A DNA stretch of 5,517 nucleotides. Source: Fibrobacterota bacterium. Lineage in GTDB: Bacteria > Fibrobacterota > Chitinivibrionia > Chitinivibrionales > JANQEN01. Both the position numbers and the translations under genes were made by a program. The notes under the pieces were generated by a model, which saw only the letters and a program-made list of their open reading frames with translations, searched no databases and was not told where the DNA came from. Shown here one piece after another: positions 5,167-5,517 of the stretch. Positions within the stretch are counted from its first letter, which is position 1. Every line of letters starts with the position of its first letter. The DNA lies in NCBI GenBank assembly GCA_030619215.1, contig JAUXBV010000279.1, positions 1-5,517 of the forward strand, read 5' to 3'.

Positions 5167-5517
5167 ATGCGTGCAATCAATTTAGTATTAATAATGATCT
5201 TTTTAGTTTCAACATTTTCCTTTGCACAAAGAACCAAGTTTGTTCAGCCGAAAAGAAACAATGTCGGCATTTACAAGAATGAAACAAGATCGGTTAATGA
5301 AAACTCAACTGTTACCGTCGGTCTTAATGACAGACTTAAGGTGCTAAAATCATCGCGTAACCACTATAAAGTCAGAACAGATGATGGAACTGTTGGCTGG
5401 ATTGAAAAACGATTTGTAGCAAAAGCTTCGGGTAAATCCTTTCTATTCGATGATGCTGAAGTTATCGGATACCTGGATAACCCTACGCCGGTTTACATTA
5501 TCGATGCTGACAGTAAG
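5167..5517 (+). CDS. Secreted SH3b-domain protein, 3' end beyond the window
   Basis: The first 117 residues are present and the frame is still open at the window edge, so the total length is unknown. Residues 1-20 form a signal peptide (MRAINLVLIM..., FSFA|Q). About residues 31-85 look like a bacterial SH3 domain: a start with an aligned VGIYKNETRSV strand, then LKVLKSS, HYKVRTDDGTVGWIEKRFV, where the DG-x-x-GWI turn is the family hallmark. Such domains bind peptidoglycan or other ligands in exported proteins. The stretch after it, FLFDDAEVIGYLDNPTPVYIID (93-114), is outside the SH3b fold and may begin a second domain. The ATG is supported by AGAGGAG (5155-5161) 5 nt upstream and by the promoter before it. 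Function beyond export is not known. A cell-wall hydrolase or envelope scaffold would be possible, but no catalytic domain is visible here. Confidence 0.8.
   Translation, partial: MRAINLVLIMIFLVSTFSFAQRTKFVQPKRNNVGIYKNETRSVNENSTVTVGLNDRLKVLKSSRNHYKVRTDDGTVGWIEKRFVAKASGKSFLFDDAEVIGYLDNPTPVYIIDADSK

Overview
The window holds a compact glycine-cleavage operon (gcvH-gcvPA-gcvPB, + strand, 1714-4885) flanked by genes for exported proteins. Leftward of it lie two minus-strand genes: a small protein that looks like an outer-membrane beta-barrel (70-597) and a secreted coiled-coil protein (735-1343). Rightward lies the start of a secreted SH3-domain protein (5167 to the window edge). An outer-membrane-type protein with a C-terminal Phe and cleavable signal peptides point to a diderm bacterium. 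The two-subunit glycine decarboxylase is found in many lineages (Firmicutes, Thermotogae, Thermus, spirochaetes, archaea and others), so it does not fix the phylum. The style of the exported proteins would fit a Fibrobacterota-, spirochaete- or FCB-like organism, but that is a weak guess. Strong Shine-Dalgarno sequences precede four of the six genes; gcvPA has only a weak one and the 70-597 gene has none. Intergenic DNA is very AT-rich, while the gcv genes are clearly richer in G+C.

Layout. 1-69: AT-rich, no complete gene. 70-597 (-): barrel-like protein. 598-734: short spacer. 735-1343 (-): signal peptide, coiled coil and beta-rich domain; its start is moved inward to a codon with a good ribosome binding site. 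1344-1713: divergent control region with a promoter for each side, a 16-bp perfect palindrome over the -10 box of the gcv promoter, a cluster of GTAAAG hexamers at its -35 box, and a hairpin in the gcvH leader. 1714-4885: three overlapping gcv genes. 4886-5166: a 56-nt imperfect hairpin after gcvPB, then a promoter and RBS for the last gene. 5167-5517: secreted SH3b protein, cut by the window edge.

How the genes work together. GcvPA and GcvPB together form the PLP-dependent glycine decarboxylase (P protein), which moves the aminomethyl group of glycine onto the lipoyl-lysine of GcvH. The T protein (gcvT) and L protein (lpd), needed to finish the reaction, are not in this window and must be encoded elsewhere. 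The three genes are translationally coupled (ATGA overlap, then a 10-nt overlap). The flanking exported-protein genes show no functional link to glycine metabolism.

I find no undescribed multi-gene system. The most interesting material is the unexplained control DNA in front of gcvH, where no glycine-riboswitch-like sequence is visible.
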